A DNA stretch of 64,000 nt, taken from assembly GCA_002286855.1 (NCBI GenBank), contig NRSV01000037.1, positions 1-64,000 of the forward strand, given 5' to 3'. The stretch is from Bipolaris cookei (taxonomy: Eukaryota > Ascomycota > Dothideomycetes > Pleosporales > Pleosporaceae). This document shows, piece after piece, positions 9,361-21,003 of the stretch. The translations under genes were made by a program, and so were the position numbers. The first letter of the stretch is position 1, and each line of letters begins with the position of its first letter. The notes under the pieces were generated by a model that saw only the letters and a list, made by a program, of their open reading frames with translations, ran no database searches and was not told the origin of the DNA.

Positions 9361-10411
9361 TCAATGCCCATACGCCGTATGCCCCTGCATAACCGGCGCA
9401 TAAACCTGCTGCGCCGGCACAACGCCCTGTTTCCAGCACGTATGCTTCGCGATCCCCAATAGCGCAACGAAGCTAAGCGCTTGGAACACAGTCAGAACAT
9501 ATGACAGGGCTATTGATATGGTGTGATCAAAGGCGACGGTGTAGGTGCTTGGCGCCTGCAGTGCTACGGATAGGACGGACCAGATGAACATGGAGATGTG
9601 GAGGGCGGCGAGCCAGTCGATGAGATCCTAAGCATACCATTAGTAAAGCGCGGTAGGCTTTCGAAATGGAAGCACGACTTGTCAGCAGGTAACTGCGCTT
9701 TCCGCAGCCCAGACAGCGTCACAGTAGTCAGTGCCGCCGACACAATAACACAAAGTACATATAGCACACTCAGCGCCAGCGATAGCCGCCGCGTCGATAT
9801 TACAAGCTCATATGTTTCATCCCAGTACCAATGCACTCTCAAAGTCCAGAGGTAGCTTTGCAGACTGATATAAGCTAGGTAGAGAAGGCCCATGGCGCCT
9901 ACGATCGTCACGCAGATGATTCTAAAGAGCATAACAGCTGAACCGAATTGCTTGCGGAGTAAGCTGTTTACTTGGCGGACGACGAGGAACAGCATACCCC
10001 ATACGCTGATGTAGCCGATGATATTGGAAGCGAGGGGCATGTTGTTTATTTCCCAGGGATCTCCAGCTTGACATTGAGCTTGGATGAGGGCTGTGCATTC
10101 GAGGACTAGAGAACTCTGTTTCTCTGACTATTAGCCTTCCGCTTAAAAGATATACTGAGGAAGGTGTGAAGTGGGGGGAGGGGTCTTAACACAGTTGCAA
10201 GGATCAATGAGATTATATAGGCAAATCCGATTAACGATTTCCCTGCGCCACTGCTCCTTTTGCGGATGAAGAACGAGGCGATGAAGATCGCGATGAAGAT
10301 GATTAGGAAGACCAAGTAGTAGCTGAGATAGACTTGGGTGGTATAGGATGCGAATGCGTCGGGGTAAAACAGCCTTTTCGAGAGGTTGGAGCTGCTACTT
10401 TCTGGTGCCAT
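9361..10411 (-). CDS. Multi-pass membrane protein, function unknown
   Basis: The gene has three exons on the minus strand. Exon 1 (10411-10193) starts MAPESSSSNLSKRLF and has one clear membrane helix (YYLVFLIIFIAIFIASF) plus a second at its end. An intron at about 10192-10116 joins it in phase to exon 2 (IIGYISVWGMLFLVV..., helices 3-5). The last exon, from about 9640, reads DLIDWLAALHISMF with two more helices and ends at the TGA at 9361. About seven helices are predicted. The exon 2/3 junction is not settled: an excellent branch point (TACTAAT) and acceptor CTTAG lie before DLIDW, but the likely donors are out of phase, so a frameshift or an odd donor (GTGACG) is possible. I recognise no named family; it is not an obvious transporter. 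Confidence 0.65.
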
Positions 10412-11513
10412 GAGGAAGTTGTGCGCGGTGTATTAGGTTTTAACTGAGAGAACGACGATTGAGTCCCCGAAGATGATGGGATTCCAGATGTGTAGAGAGA
10501 ATGGTTGATCAAGTGTCAATCCCCTAGATGGTATACTTCGTATAAATCGGCACAACGGTATCATTTATAAACTATTTTCATTGAATGGATTCGCCATATT
10601 ATCTATGCTGTGGCTTGTCTGCGCTGCATCACTGCGGCTTGTCGGCTCTACGGCAGTCGCTTCGGATCTTCATCTGCTCGAATGAATCACGACTAGGTAA
10701 AGTCGTGCCAAGAGATGAAAATAGGCTTCATTTTGGTCGCCTTAAATTGATATTCCATAGTAGAAACGAGGTGTCACGGCGGCAACAGTAGCAGCGAGGC
10801 TAATGTATACCTTTATGTGGCATCACTGTAGTCATTAGGACTGTAGACAATGTTGTGTTAATGCGTTTTGCTATGAAAGAATGGGCTATCGAAGTTCTAT
10901 TGACTTTGCAGTCAAGCAGGACAGTTGATGTATTGAATGTTGGAGTTGAGAATGCCCAGGACGCCATACGCACTCGGCTCCGGTCGAGAATAAAACGAGG
11001 CTGTGATGGGGCTGTGTCGTGGTCAGCAGCCGTTAAAGATGAAACACGACTTTCTGGAAAACTAAAAGACCAAGTGACTCGAGTATGCATGTCGAAGGTC
11101 ACGCTTCAGCCTCGTATTGGAGTAGTAGCTTGTAGTAGTACACATGACTTGGCTTGCTGCAGGAACCGATGCGCATCCACCGCTACCGCTGTTGTGCAAG
11201 GCGCGGCATGACATCATGTCCATTTTGGGTGAAGCCCCATTTGGACACGACCGTGTACTATATGCTTCGGTACGTCCGGACAGTTACTGCGATACATACT
11301 TTTGTGTGCTTACTACATCCAAGTGCCGTCTGACTTGATTGCCTCATCTGGACTGAGCTTGCGAAACATCCGTTCCGACAGTCCCGTCCCAAGGAAACAT
11401 GTACCCACGGTACCGTTCTCCTCCAGCGACCAGCAACCTATGCCTCAACACGACACATCAATACGCCCACTTTGGTAAATCCACTGCGTTTCTTTCCAAC
11501 AGCCTGGTGAGCG
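10412..11513. other. Intergenic between divergent genes
   Basis: This 1.1 kb separates the membrane protein (minus) and the sterol acyltransferase (plus) and should contain both promoters. A frame at 10855-11211 begins with GTG and has no protein-like features; I regard it as chance. A short direct repeat of a GGCTTGTC-containing motif lies near 10612-10640. Confidence 0.5.
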
Positions 11514-13594
11514 ATGGAGAGCAGTCACACGCCTGATTTGACAAGCGATAAGACTGGTCTAACATCTCTAACGAATGGGGCATCGGCAATGTCACACGCA
11601 CTCCGAGGCCTGTCAACGCGACCACCCATCAACCGCGAAGACTCGTGGAATCCAAACACTTCATCTAGTGCCTTGGATGTCGATGGTGTTCTGAGATCAA
11701 AGAAGCAAAATGAAGACCACGGGATAGAATCCCGAAGCCGTAGCACGACCGCTATACCTTCGGATGAAAGCGGCTCGGAAACCCATGTGGAGGAAAGGCA
11801 ACGCAATCGCCGAAAGAGCATTGAAATTGTGCTAGAGCAACCCGGAAAGAAAGGCGAGTACAAATTTACCGCCAAAGACCCCGAGTTTCAAGAAGCTTTA
11901 CAGACTGGGCTCCGGCGGGAGGCCGAGAAGCTCAGCCGTAAGACCAAGGGCCGGCCAAGAGATCTCATCTTCACCCAGCAATTCACAACGTTCGACCGCC
12001 AGAATGCAACTGCCTCACAGTCGCCCTTTCATGGGTTCTTCACTCTTTTCTGGCTTGCCATGGCCTTGTTGCTCATAAGAATCGCAGCCGGCAACTACCG
12101 AACCAAAGGCTCTATCTTTGGAGATGCAGAGATCCTGCATCTGATGGTCGACAAAGACCTTTTCGTCATGTTGGCAACAGATCTTGGAATGTGTGTAACG
12201 ACCATCTTTGGCTTCTTCCTACAGAAAGCCATTGCAAAAGACTATTTGACGTGGTATGGCTCAGGATGGATTATCCAGTCGCTGTGGCAAGCCTTCTTTA
12301 CCTGTACTTTCATATGGATCACCTTCTGGCGTGAGTGGCCTTGGACCCATACTGTCTTCATTGTTCTGCATGTCTTTGTGCTTTTGATGAAGCAGCATGC
12401 CTATGCGTTCTACAACGGCTATTGTAAGTCTCCTTCCTATGATGCCGAGGGCCGAGCTAATTACGAGCAGTATCGCGAGTTTATAGACGACGGAATATTT
12501 TGCAGGACATGCTTCGCGAGCTGGATGCTATAAAATCGCAAGAAGGCTCAACTGAAACGGCGCACCTTCCAGAGACGCCAGCTGCTGCCAGCATTGGAAA
12601 CCTCAATGAAGGTAATCTGATCCGCCGAGGGCGCAAATACTCTCCACAATTGTCTGAAGAAGAGTTGGAAATTGCAAGTATTGGTCAAGCTATTGACTCT
12701 GGAAAGCCGCTCGACCCGGAACAGATCGAGGGGTTCCGCCGCGTGTTGAACACTGAGATTACAGTTCTCAACGAGGACCTACGTGGAAAATGTACAACAA
12801 CGGACAACATTTATCCTAACAACCTCAAGTTCTACAATTTCTTAGAATGGTCATGTTTCCCTACGCTCATTTACGACTTGGAGTATCCCCGTCAGGATCG
12901 TATCAACTGGTGGTACGTTGCTGAGAAGTCGGCAGCTACACTGGGTGGCATTTGGGTTATGATCATCATCTCGCAAGCGTACATATACCCTGTTGTAGTA
13001 GAAACTGTTCGACGGAAAGAAGCTGGCATGTCACTCGATCAAGGATGGAAAGAGTTTCCATGGATTGGTAAGTAATCTTTACTTTATACTTGGCGTTATC
13101 TGCTAACGTCATCTCCACCAGTCTCCGATATGATATTCCCCATGCTCCTCGAATCACTCCTAAGTTTTTACGTTATCTGGGAATGTCTCCTCAATGTGCT
13201 GGCCGAACTTACGCGGTTTGCCGACCGAGGCTTCTATGGCCCATGGTGGAATTCCGTCTCCTTTGACCAGTATGCTCGCGACTGGAACAGACCTGTCCAC
13301 AACTTCTTGCTTCGACACGTCTACCATTCTTCAATTTCCTTCTTCCACATGTCGAGAATGCAGGCTACCTTCTTTACATTTTTTCTGAGTGCCGTTGTCC
13401 ATGAAGTCGTCATGTTTTGTCTCTTTAAGAAGGTCAGGGGGTACCTCTTTGCATTCCAACTTACACAGCTACCCCAGGCGGCGTTTTGCAAAACTAGGTT
13501 TATGAAGGGAAAAGATACGCTAGGTAACGTTATATTTTGGTTTGGTATTTTTATTGGGCCTAGTTTGATCATGAGTTTATACCTTATCATGTAA
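11514..13594 (+). CDS. ARE2: Sterol O-acyltransferase (ACAT/ARE family)
   Basis: The enzyme esterifies ergosterol with acyl-CoA in the endoplasmic reticulum to make steryl esters for lipid droplets. Exons are 11514-12423, 12471-13067 and 13122-13594, total 1980 nt (659 residues). The 47-nt first intron (GTAAGT, branch GCTAAT, acceptor GAGCAG) restores NGYLSRVYRRRNILQ, a known-style junction; the later CAG at 12505 would give a stop. Features are a disordered Ser-rich N-terminus of about 150 residues, several membrane helices from about residue 175, the MBOAT motif FYGPWWNSVSFDQY, and the catalytic His in SAVVHEVVMFC. Size and order fit fungal ARE1/ARE2; which paralogue it is cannot be told. 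It is convergent with the dehydrogenase that follows. Confidence 0.9.
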
Positions 13595-13688
13595 ACGATA
13601 CAACTGGTTTTGGCACTTAGGTTCTAGAGGTCTTGGTGGTGTGAAACGATGTTTAGACAAGGAAATCCATTACCTAGTTCTCATGATT

Positions 13689-14660
13689 TCAAGCGCTCCG
13701 ATTCTTTTCTTCTTTCAGCACTTCTAGCACCCTTCTTGTTATTCTATCCCTCTCGCTAACATCGACCTGACCGTATGCCTCTTGCGCCTGTGTGAAGATC
13801 TTCTCCTCCCACCCATCACCAACATTCGGCTTCCCTGAATCGTCCCAGCAAGCTTGCACAGTTCCTCCAATATTCTTAAAGAAGCCTTCTAACCCCGCTG
13901 ACCCACCTCCAGCATGATAGCTCTTAAACGGCCCCGCAACCGCCCACCGCGGGCCCATGCTACTCTCCACAATACTGTCCAGCTCCTCCACAGAAACCAC
14001 ATTCTCATTCACCAAATGCACAGCTTCACGCAGCAGCGCAAACGCCAATCTATTCGCAACAAACCCCGTTGTTTCTTTCTTAATATGTACTGGTACTCTC
14101 CCCCGATCCACCCAAAACTGCTGTGTTCTCTTAATAACGTCTTCGGACGTATGCGGCGACGCAACTAGTTCTAGCAACGGCATCACATGTGGCGGGTTAT
14201 ACGGATGCACAGCCAGCAGCCTCGACTTGTCCTTCATATCCTGCGCCTGTGCCGACGCGGGGATTCCGGACGTACTGCTCCACAGCAAGCAGTGTTCCGG
14301 CGCATGTCGCTCTACTTGCGCCCAAAGCTGCCGCTTGAAAGCTAGGTTCTCCGGTCCGGATTCTTGGATTATGTGCGCTTCAGAGACGGCTTCGGCGAGC
14401 GAGGTCGCGACGCGGATGTTGTCTATTGCTGCTTTTGCGGGGGCATCGGCGAAGAGCTCAATGAGATTTTGGTCAATGTGCTGGCTGAGGTCTGGTCGCG
14501 TGTCGTAGATGGTTAGTTGGGAGGGGCTGAGGAGGTGGGTGAGATGGTATGCGGCGAATGAGAGACCGATTGTTCCGGCGCCGATTAGGGTTATGCGGAG
14601 GTCTTTGTTTAAGTGTACTCTTAGGACGGGGTCGAGCTCTGGTGCTTCTGGCTCGGACAT
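13689..14660 (-). CDS. 3-hydroxyacyl-CoA dehydrogenase-like NAD enzyme
   Basis: This is a single exon of 323 residues starting MSEPEAPELDP. Residues 27-32 are GAGTIG, the NAD-binding glycine motif of a Rossmann fold. HPYNPP at 152-157 holds the catalytic His, and TTGFVANRL follows at the start of the helical C-terminal domain. The length and the HPxNPP motif fit the short fungal members related to L-3-hydroxyacyl-CoA dehydrogenase, L-gulonate 3-dehydrogenase (lambda-crystallin) and carnitine dehydrogenase; the substrate cannot be chosen from sequence. There is no peroxisomal C-terminal signal (it ends NRSA). It is divergent from a CoA ligase 510 bp away, which suggests, but does not prove, a shared acyl substrate pathway. 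Confidence 0.85.
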   Translation of the reverse strand: MSEPEAPELDPVLRVHLNKDLRITLIGAGTIGLSFAAYHLTHLLSPSQLTIYDTRPDLSQHIDQNLIELFADAPAKAAIDNIRVATSLAEAVSEAHIIQESGPENLAFKRQLWAQVERHAPEHCLLWSSTSGIPASAQAQDMKDKSRLLAVHPYNPPHVMPLLELVASPHTSEDVIKRTQQFWVDRGRVPVHIKKETTGFVANRLAFALLREAVHLVNENVVSVEELDSIVESSMGPRWAVAGPFKSYHAGGGSAGLEGFFKNIGGTVQACWDDSGKPNVGDGWEEKIFTQAQEAYGQVDVSERDRITRRVLEVLKEEKNRSA

Positions 14661-15170
14661 GTCGATATGGTTGATGATTACAATACTGGGATGTGGGAGC
14701 TTTTTGATCGCAGAGGAACAGCTTCAATGGATAAAGTCAACACAGTGTATCCTTTGCAAAACAAAAACAAAAACAAAAAAGGCTCATTGGGTGGTAGTGA
14801 GGTAATTCATACGTATGTACCCCTGTGTATGTAGTTGTTATCTGGGAAGGTATCAGTGTGTGGCCATCTTAACCGCTTTTAGATGGCTCGGGTAGTGTAT
14901 CCAACCCCGCCTTACAGAGGCCTTATCCCCGCTCCGCCATCGTATTGAGAGCTGCATATCCGATGCAGATAGATGTACCGAGGATGGGGATTCCCATCTG
15001 CCTGCTAGCTTCCATAAAATCTTCCGCCCCACGAATTCTTGTTCCTCAATTTCACTCATTGCTTTGCAACATTCATTATCGGACTGCATCACTTCTACTT
15101 TGGCTTCATATACACTTTTCTTGACCAAGATATTATCTTCTTGAACTTCCAAGGCGCTGATTGCATCAAG
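14661..15170. promoter_or_regulatory. Shared upstream region of divergent dehydrogenase and CoA ligase
   Basis: This 510-bp gap lies between two start codons pointing away from each other. It holds an AAAAAC repeat run near 14758-14780. No specific operator can be recognised. The arrangement would allow joint control of the two enzymes. Confidence 0.4.
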
Positions 15171-16911
15171 ATGGTGATCTTCAAGTCAAAACAACCACCT
15201 ATCGATTGTACATAGTCCCTGAGTACGTGTGTGTTTGAAAACTACGCATTTAGTAACAAACATAGTGCCTACCAACTTGACGGACTGGGATTGGCTCTTT
15301 GATTCGCCTTACTCCCCAATCAACAATTACCCACCAAGCGAGCTTGCCGGCTTCCAAAACGCTATCACGAAAGAACGTGTGAACTGGGCTGATGTAAAGA
15401 AGTACTCTACATATATCTCTACAGCTTTATTCAAAGAATACAATCTCAAAGAAGGCGATACGGTGGCTCTTTTTAGCCAGAATACAGTATGGTACCCGAT
15501 AGCAATGTTTGCCGGGCTCCGTGTGGGTGCGAAGATCAGCGGTGCAAGCCCAGCCTACAACGTTGAGGAGATGACGTTTGCACTCAAGACGGCGGATGCG
15601 AAATTCTTAATGACTACACCCGGAAGTATGAAAATCGCATCGGCAAGCGCAAAGGCTGCAGGAATACCTCAATCAAGCATCTTCCTGCTTGAGGGTGAGC
15701 TGTCTGGTTACACTACGGTCCAAGATTTGATCCGCATGGGAAAATCATATGGCGAGTCCGGACAGACAGCTGCTTTCAAAATCCCTCCTGGGAAGAAAAA
15801 CAAGAATATTTGTGGCTTCCTTTCCTTCTCATCTGGAACAACTGGATTGCCGAAAGCCGTCATGATCAGTCACCAGAACGTTATAGCGCAGTGTCTGCAA
15901 GTGCAGCAGTTAACACCGGAAACGCAGAAGAAGGTCATGGCTGTGCTTCCGCTCTTCCACATTACAGGCTTGGTTCATCAGATGCACCTACCAATTCTCA
16001 TCAACGCAGAAGTTGTCATGCTTCCGCAGTTTTCAATGGAGAAAATGCTAGACGTCATTGTCGAATACCAGCTGAAGGAGCTTCTACTTGTACCCCCAAT
16101 TCTCATCCGGCTAGTCCGCGACCCGCTGGTAGACAAGTACGATCTCACCCACGTTACTCGCTTTTCTTCCGGCGCCGCTCCGCTTTCTGAAGAAATCATT
16201 CACCAGTTACAGAAGAAATTCCCGCACACGGGCTTCAAGCAAGGCTATGGAATGACTGAATCCTGCTCTTGCATTACTGCTCATCCGCCTGATAAGTACG
16301 ATTACAAGTACGCCCACTCTGGAGGCGCGATAGTTGCTTCTACCGAGGTCAAAATCATCAAGGACGATGGTATGGAGGGAGGTGTTGGCGAGGATGGTGA
16401 AGTGCTTGCTCGCGGACCCCAGGTAGTGATGGGATACCTCAACAACGAAAAAGCTACCCGGGAAACATTCGACACAGGCGGCTTTTTACACACAGGCGAC
16501 CGCGGATCTATCAGTGAGGAAGGCATGATTTACATCTCTGACCGTATCAAAGAACTCATCAAAGTCAAGGGTATCGGCGTTGCTCCAGCTGAGCTTGAAG
16601 ACTTGCTTCTTGGCCACCCTAAAGTCGAGGATATTGCTGTCATGAGCATAAAGGATGACTACTCTGGAGAGCTGCCAAAAGCATATATAGTGCTCAAGCC
16701 TGGCTTACAAGAGAGTACGGCAGTAGGTAAAGAAATCATCGCTTTCGTCAAGGAGAAGAAGGTCAAATACAAGTGGGTCAAGGAGGTCGAGTTTATTAGT
16801 GAGATACCAAAGAGTCTGTCCGGCAAGATTTTGAGAAGAGTGTTGCGTGATAAGGAAAAGGATGGAAAGGTTGGTCTTGTTGTTAGGGACGAGATCAAGC
16901 CTAGGTTGTAA
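15171..16911 (+). CDS. AMP-dependent acyl/4-coumarate-type CoA ligase
   Basis: The enzyme activates a carboxylic acid with ATP and loads it on CoA. A 37-nt first exon (15171-15207, MVIFKSKQPPID) joins exon 2 (15266-16911) through a 58-nt intron, giving LPTNLTDWDWLFDS at the junction and 560 residues in all. The P-loop-like SSGTTGLPK is at 201-209, followed by QGYGMTES, LHTGDRG, DRIKELIKVKG and the C-terminal Lys in PKSLSGKILRR. This is the 4-coumarate-CoA ligase-like branch of the ANL family, common in fungi for aromatic, fatty or secondary-metabolite acids. The C-terminus KPRL is only weakly like a peroxisomal signal. The substrate is unknown. A decayed paralogue fragment lies near 20.5 kb. 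Confidence 0.88.
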
Positions 16912-17564
16912 ACTAGCAAATCAGACACAATTTTGGGGTAATTTGATGAATGAGATCAATCCTTTTGTAGGAAGGTTCGTACTATGTACTTGCTCGATCG
17001 TTCGGTCCGTCCGCGGACCGGTACCTGGCTTCATCGAGGGACTGCACGGATCACAGGAACACTGCTTGTTGCACTACAACACATGCAGTTAACCAGGCTG
17101 AAATATCCTTGTTGTATATGGCGTTTGGTTATCATGTACTTCGTATGCACCGCCTTTCTATTGGGAATTCTGGTGGAAAGTATCAAAGGCCTCTGCGTCA
17201 GCAAATGCATCACGACAGGAGAAACCCTGGGTAGTGGCAAAAGCACTACCACAATACAGAAAAGGTTCCGGGTGTCAGTCGGAGAGGCGCAAGAGAAAGA
17301 CCGATTCACGGAACGCTAATCGACGCGCTTATCACTTATCAGGAAGGAGAATGCCTGGGTTAAGCTTTTTTGGTCCTCGGCATCAAGGCCTTATTGAAAG
17401 CTTATCTCTTTCACCAATAACAGCCAGACGTGCAGTCTTATGCTGTACCTTCGTTCGGCGCGGAACATGGCGCGCCACTGGCCCAGTGTGCACACACTTC
17501 CTTTCCTTCCCGGAACATATAATAGGATGTTCTTGCTACCTGGCATCCGATACTGGTATCCCAA
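16912..17564. other. Intergenic, promoter of metallophosphatase
   Basis: This 650-bp spacer sits between two plus-strand genes. Small overlapping frames here lack protein-like character. Nothing else is recognised. Confidence 0.5.
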
Positions 17565-19788
17565 ATGCCTCTGACAATGCGATACCTTACATACAGTGCG
17601 GTTGTAGCACTTATCGCCTCAGCTTCGGCTTGCGAGGGTGACCACAGTTGCTATGGGGCGCTAAAAGATGACGTGGTTCTGACCAGAAATGTCCGCCGAA
17701 TGCAACCCGACGCACAAAATGCAACCACGACTCCAAGAGGCCCTCTGGAATGGGGCCAGATCAACTTTCTACATACCACCGACACCCATGGTTGGCTTGA
17801 GGGTCATATCAAGGAACAAAACTACGGCGCCGACTGGGGCGACTATGTCAGCTTCACAAAATACATGAGGCAGAAAGCTCGCAACCTTGGAGTTGATCTG
17901 CTTCTAGTCGACACAGGGGTCAGTGTCTGCTATCGAGGCCCTGGGGACGAGTAGGGCTGCACGTACGTGGAGAAAAATATGACCTTGCTGACGCTGGAGC
18001 AGGACTTGCACGATGGCGCCGGGCTTAGCGATGCGACGACGCCCAACGGCAAGGTCTCTAACGTGATCTTCGAAAATGTCGACTATGATCTATTGACTAT
18101 CGGTAATCATGAGCTTTATGTCACCGAGATTGCCTACGAGACTTTTAGCGGCTTTGCCAAAGCATATGGTGACAGATATCTCACTAGCAATGTTCAAATC
18201 GTTAACCCAGCCACCGGTCAGTTTGAGTACATCGGGGCTCAATACCGTTATTTCACCACTTATCAGGGTATGTCAAAAAGAACATGAGCTTGAAGAGTAC
18301 GCTGAATGTTTGCAGGTCTTCGCGTCATGGCTTTTGGTGTACTTTTTGACTTCACTGGCCACAGCAATGTTTCCAAGGTCATCAAAGCCGAGGATATGGT
18401 CAAAGAGAAATGGTTTCAGCAAGCTGTTAACTTCAGAAAGCCAGTTGATTTGTTCGTGGTCGCTGGTCACAACCCTGTGCGGACAAACGTCTCAAGTAGC
18501 ACCATGGGAACTGTGTTCAAGGCCATTCGAAGCATCAAGAAAGATGTGCCAATTCAGTTTTTCGGGGGCCATACTCACATTCGAGACTTCGTGGTCTATG
18601 ATGAAAAGGCCACTGGCCTTGAGTCTGGTAAGTGATACCCGATTTCATTGACTGTGTTGACTAACAAATCGCTTAGGCCGTTACTGCGAGACTCTAGGAT
18701 GGCTAGCAATGTCTGGTATCAAGTCATCTACTTCCAAAGCATCGAATAACCCCAAAGGTGTACCAAACCCATCTCGCATCGCACTACCGCAGGTCACCAT
18801 TGACAAGTCTACTTTTAACACTCCAGTTCGCTATGCACGGAGGTACCTTGATTGGAACCGGAACACTTTTGCATACCATGCCGAGGGAAGCCAGCCGTAC
18901 ACTTCATTCAACACGCCTGAAGGCCTCAAAGTCTCATCAGAAATTACTTCCGCTCGAACTAAGCTCAATTTGACTAATCTCTACGGCTGCGCACCGGAAA
19001 CATACTGCCAGTACTGTAAGCCGTTTTTGGCTGAAGGCAACATCTTCAAGCTTCTCCAAACCGCGCTAGCTACAACCGTTGTGAACAAGACACGAAAAGA
19101 TATCCCTCGACTTATCATAATCAATACCGGTAGCGTCCGCTTCGATCTTGCCAAAGGCCCCTTCACGTACGACGACTCCTTCATCGTTTCACCATTCAAA
19201 GATGCTTTCCAATACATTCCGAATGTGCCCTACAAACAGGCATCGCAGGTGATTGATATCCTTAATGCGGGTCCCTATCAGAAAAAGAAGCGAGATTTTG
19301 AGACTTCCGACTTTGGTTTCAGTCCCGTTCTTGCAGACCGCGATACATGCATCGACCCGCCACTCACCCATAACTACGAGGGGCGTATTCGTCGTTCAAA
19401 GCAAGGCGGTCGGCTAATCCGCCGTCAATCTACTTCTCCTACGCCTGGATACACCACAAACGACGATTTCGGTACTGACGGAGACGATACTGTGCATTCG
19501 CCTATCCCCAACTATCCTCAGCCAAACGATCTCCAAGCCAATACCTCTTTCCCGCTCGACGGCTCCATGCCAAAGAGCGTCGATCTCATCTTCTTAGATT
19601 TCATCGCGGATTACATTGTCAATGCTCTCAATCAGCCGCAAGTTGGTGGGAACTTCTCGCTAGACCAAGTCGAGTATTATATTGATGAGACGTTCACGAC
19701 AAATAGCTATTTACCTGCGTACGCGAAGATTGCGTGGCAGAAGAATGTACCTAATTGTCCCGTAGGCAAAGGGATCGGGGCCTCGTAA
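17565..19788 (+). CDS. Secreted metallophosphatase, 5'-nucleotidase-like (YHR202W type)
   Basis: Four exons (17565-17918, 18003-18267, 18316-18627, 18677-19788) give 680 residues in a clean frame. A signal peptide is present (MRYLTYSAVVALIASASA from the second ATG). The metallophosphatase motifs are in order: TTDTHGW (Asp73, His75), DTG|DLHDG across the first intron, GNHEL at 152-156, and FFGGHTHIRD. The C-terminal half is the 5'-nucleotidase-like domain with NTGSVRFDLAKG. The family acts on nucleotides or other phosphoesters at the cell surface or vacuole; the exact substrate is unknown. An inserted loop carries several dibasic sites (KKKRD, RIRRSK, RLIRRQ) in a Ser/Thr/Pro-rich stretch, suggesting Kex2-type processing. 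Most close relatives are in filamentous fungi. Confidence 0.88.
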
Positions 19789-21003
19789 GGAGGAGAGTAC
19801 TGTAGTTCGGCAGTGGATGTATTACAAAGGGGGTGTTTCATGCTATCTGCAATGTAGAAACGTATTGACGGAAATAAAGAAGCTGGGATAAGGTGTAAAT
19901 ACTGGACTAAGACTTAAAATGAATCTTTTGCTGCATGTTACAGTCGAATCTAGCGGCGTTTCTTGCCAGGAGAAATACAATCTAACTAGCTCCACAAAAA
20001 CTTCTACTTTTGTCAACCGCGATTACGTGGTGATATTAGGAATCTCCTTCTTTGACTATTGCGGATCACGTTGACGAATACCAGAATTTGCTCAGCAGCC
20101 GTTTAACTAGAGTAACTAGCATTGAGTGACCGGATGAGCCAGGCGAGTAGGTAATAGCGTATGTTAGTGTGCATAGATGTGACGCTACCTGGCTCAGCTC
20201 CACCTAGGCCACCACGTGCCCAAAAAGGTACAGTATACTGCATTTGCAGTATCTGGAGCTGAATAGTATATACGTGTGATACTAGATATAAAAGGCTAGT
20301 AAGCTATATCATAGAGGGGTCAGAGTCCTATTTTTCAAGATCCTTTCTGGAAAGGTGAGGGTCTTAGGTTTTTTTAATACGTATTTTAGGATGGGCTGAA
20401 ACAAGTGATGAACAGGTATCTAGACAGAGGTTTTTTTAAAGACAGTAATACATGGAATAGTCGCTGTGTTGAGGTCTCTTCATGGAAAGAGCTTAACGTA
20501 GCTTTTGAGATGCCGTTATGACAGAACATTTAAACTAGAATGATGTAAAGAAGTACTCTGCGTTTATTTTGACAGTATTTTCACAAAGCCACGTTCATAA
20601 ATGTTATGTCCAGGCGGAAGACCAGTGTATGTCTTTTTACATATGACTTTCTGTTACTTTACTTATTGCGTCAAGGTAATGGTTTCACACCTTCTAGTAA
20701 TTCCCACTCCCCACCACGTATTTAACTTCTTCTTGTTTCTTTTCTTTGGTTCGTGCTTTCTTCCTTCAGCTATACTATGCATGGAGCAATTTACACCACG
20801 CTCGGCAAGAGTCCAGGCTCAGCTGAGCTGTGCCTTCTACGTACTACCCCAAAACGCACAGGCCATCAAGGCAGACATTCCGCCTCAGCCTTCCTTCCCT
20901 TTCACCATCAAGGAGTTTTTCTGATTGCTTCTCTCTCCATCGTCCCTCCAGTTAAGAAGATCCTTCTTATCTGACAAAATTTCGTTGCTTTATTCTTGAT
21001 AAC
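19789..21003. other. Intergenic with a ligase relic and small hairpin
   Basis: The 1.2 kb contains no intact gene. A decayed fragment of a CoA-ligase paralogue lies at about 20490-20610 (separate entry). A perfect 8-bp inverted repeat ATACTGCA-TT-TGCAGTAT lies at 20235-20252. A 107-codon frame at 20601-20924 is hydrophobic but unrecognised and is probably chance. Confidence 0.5.
20490..20610 (+). pseudogene. Decayed fragment of a CoA-ligase paralogue
   Basis: The stretch GATGTAAAGAAGTACTCT (starting at 20542) is identical to 18 bases of the ligase gene near 15390. The flanks on both sides still align with substitutions: the region before it matches AACGCTATCACGAAAGAACG of the ligase, and the region after it matches the codons for TYISTALFKE. 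In frame it reads DVKKYS then degenerates, with a TAG just upstream. Only about 120 bp can be followed by eye. It is probably a small duplicated piece, eroded by mutation. Confidence 0.55.

Noticed and set aside
10855..11211. 118-codon frame between two genes
   Set aside because: It begins with GTG, matches nothing, and is mirrored by a 100-codon frame on the other strand.
12424..12505. 82-nt intron ending at TTTTGCAG in the sterol acyltransferase
   Set aside because: It would create a TGA at the junction; the 47-nt version ending at 12470 restores the family sequence.
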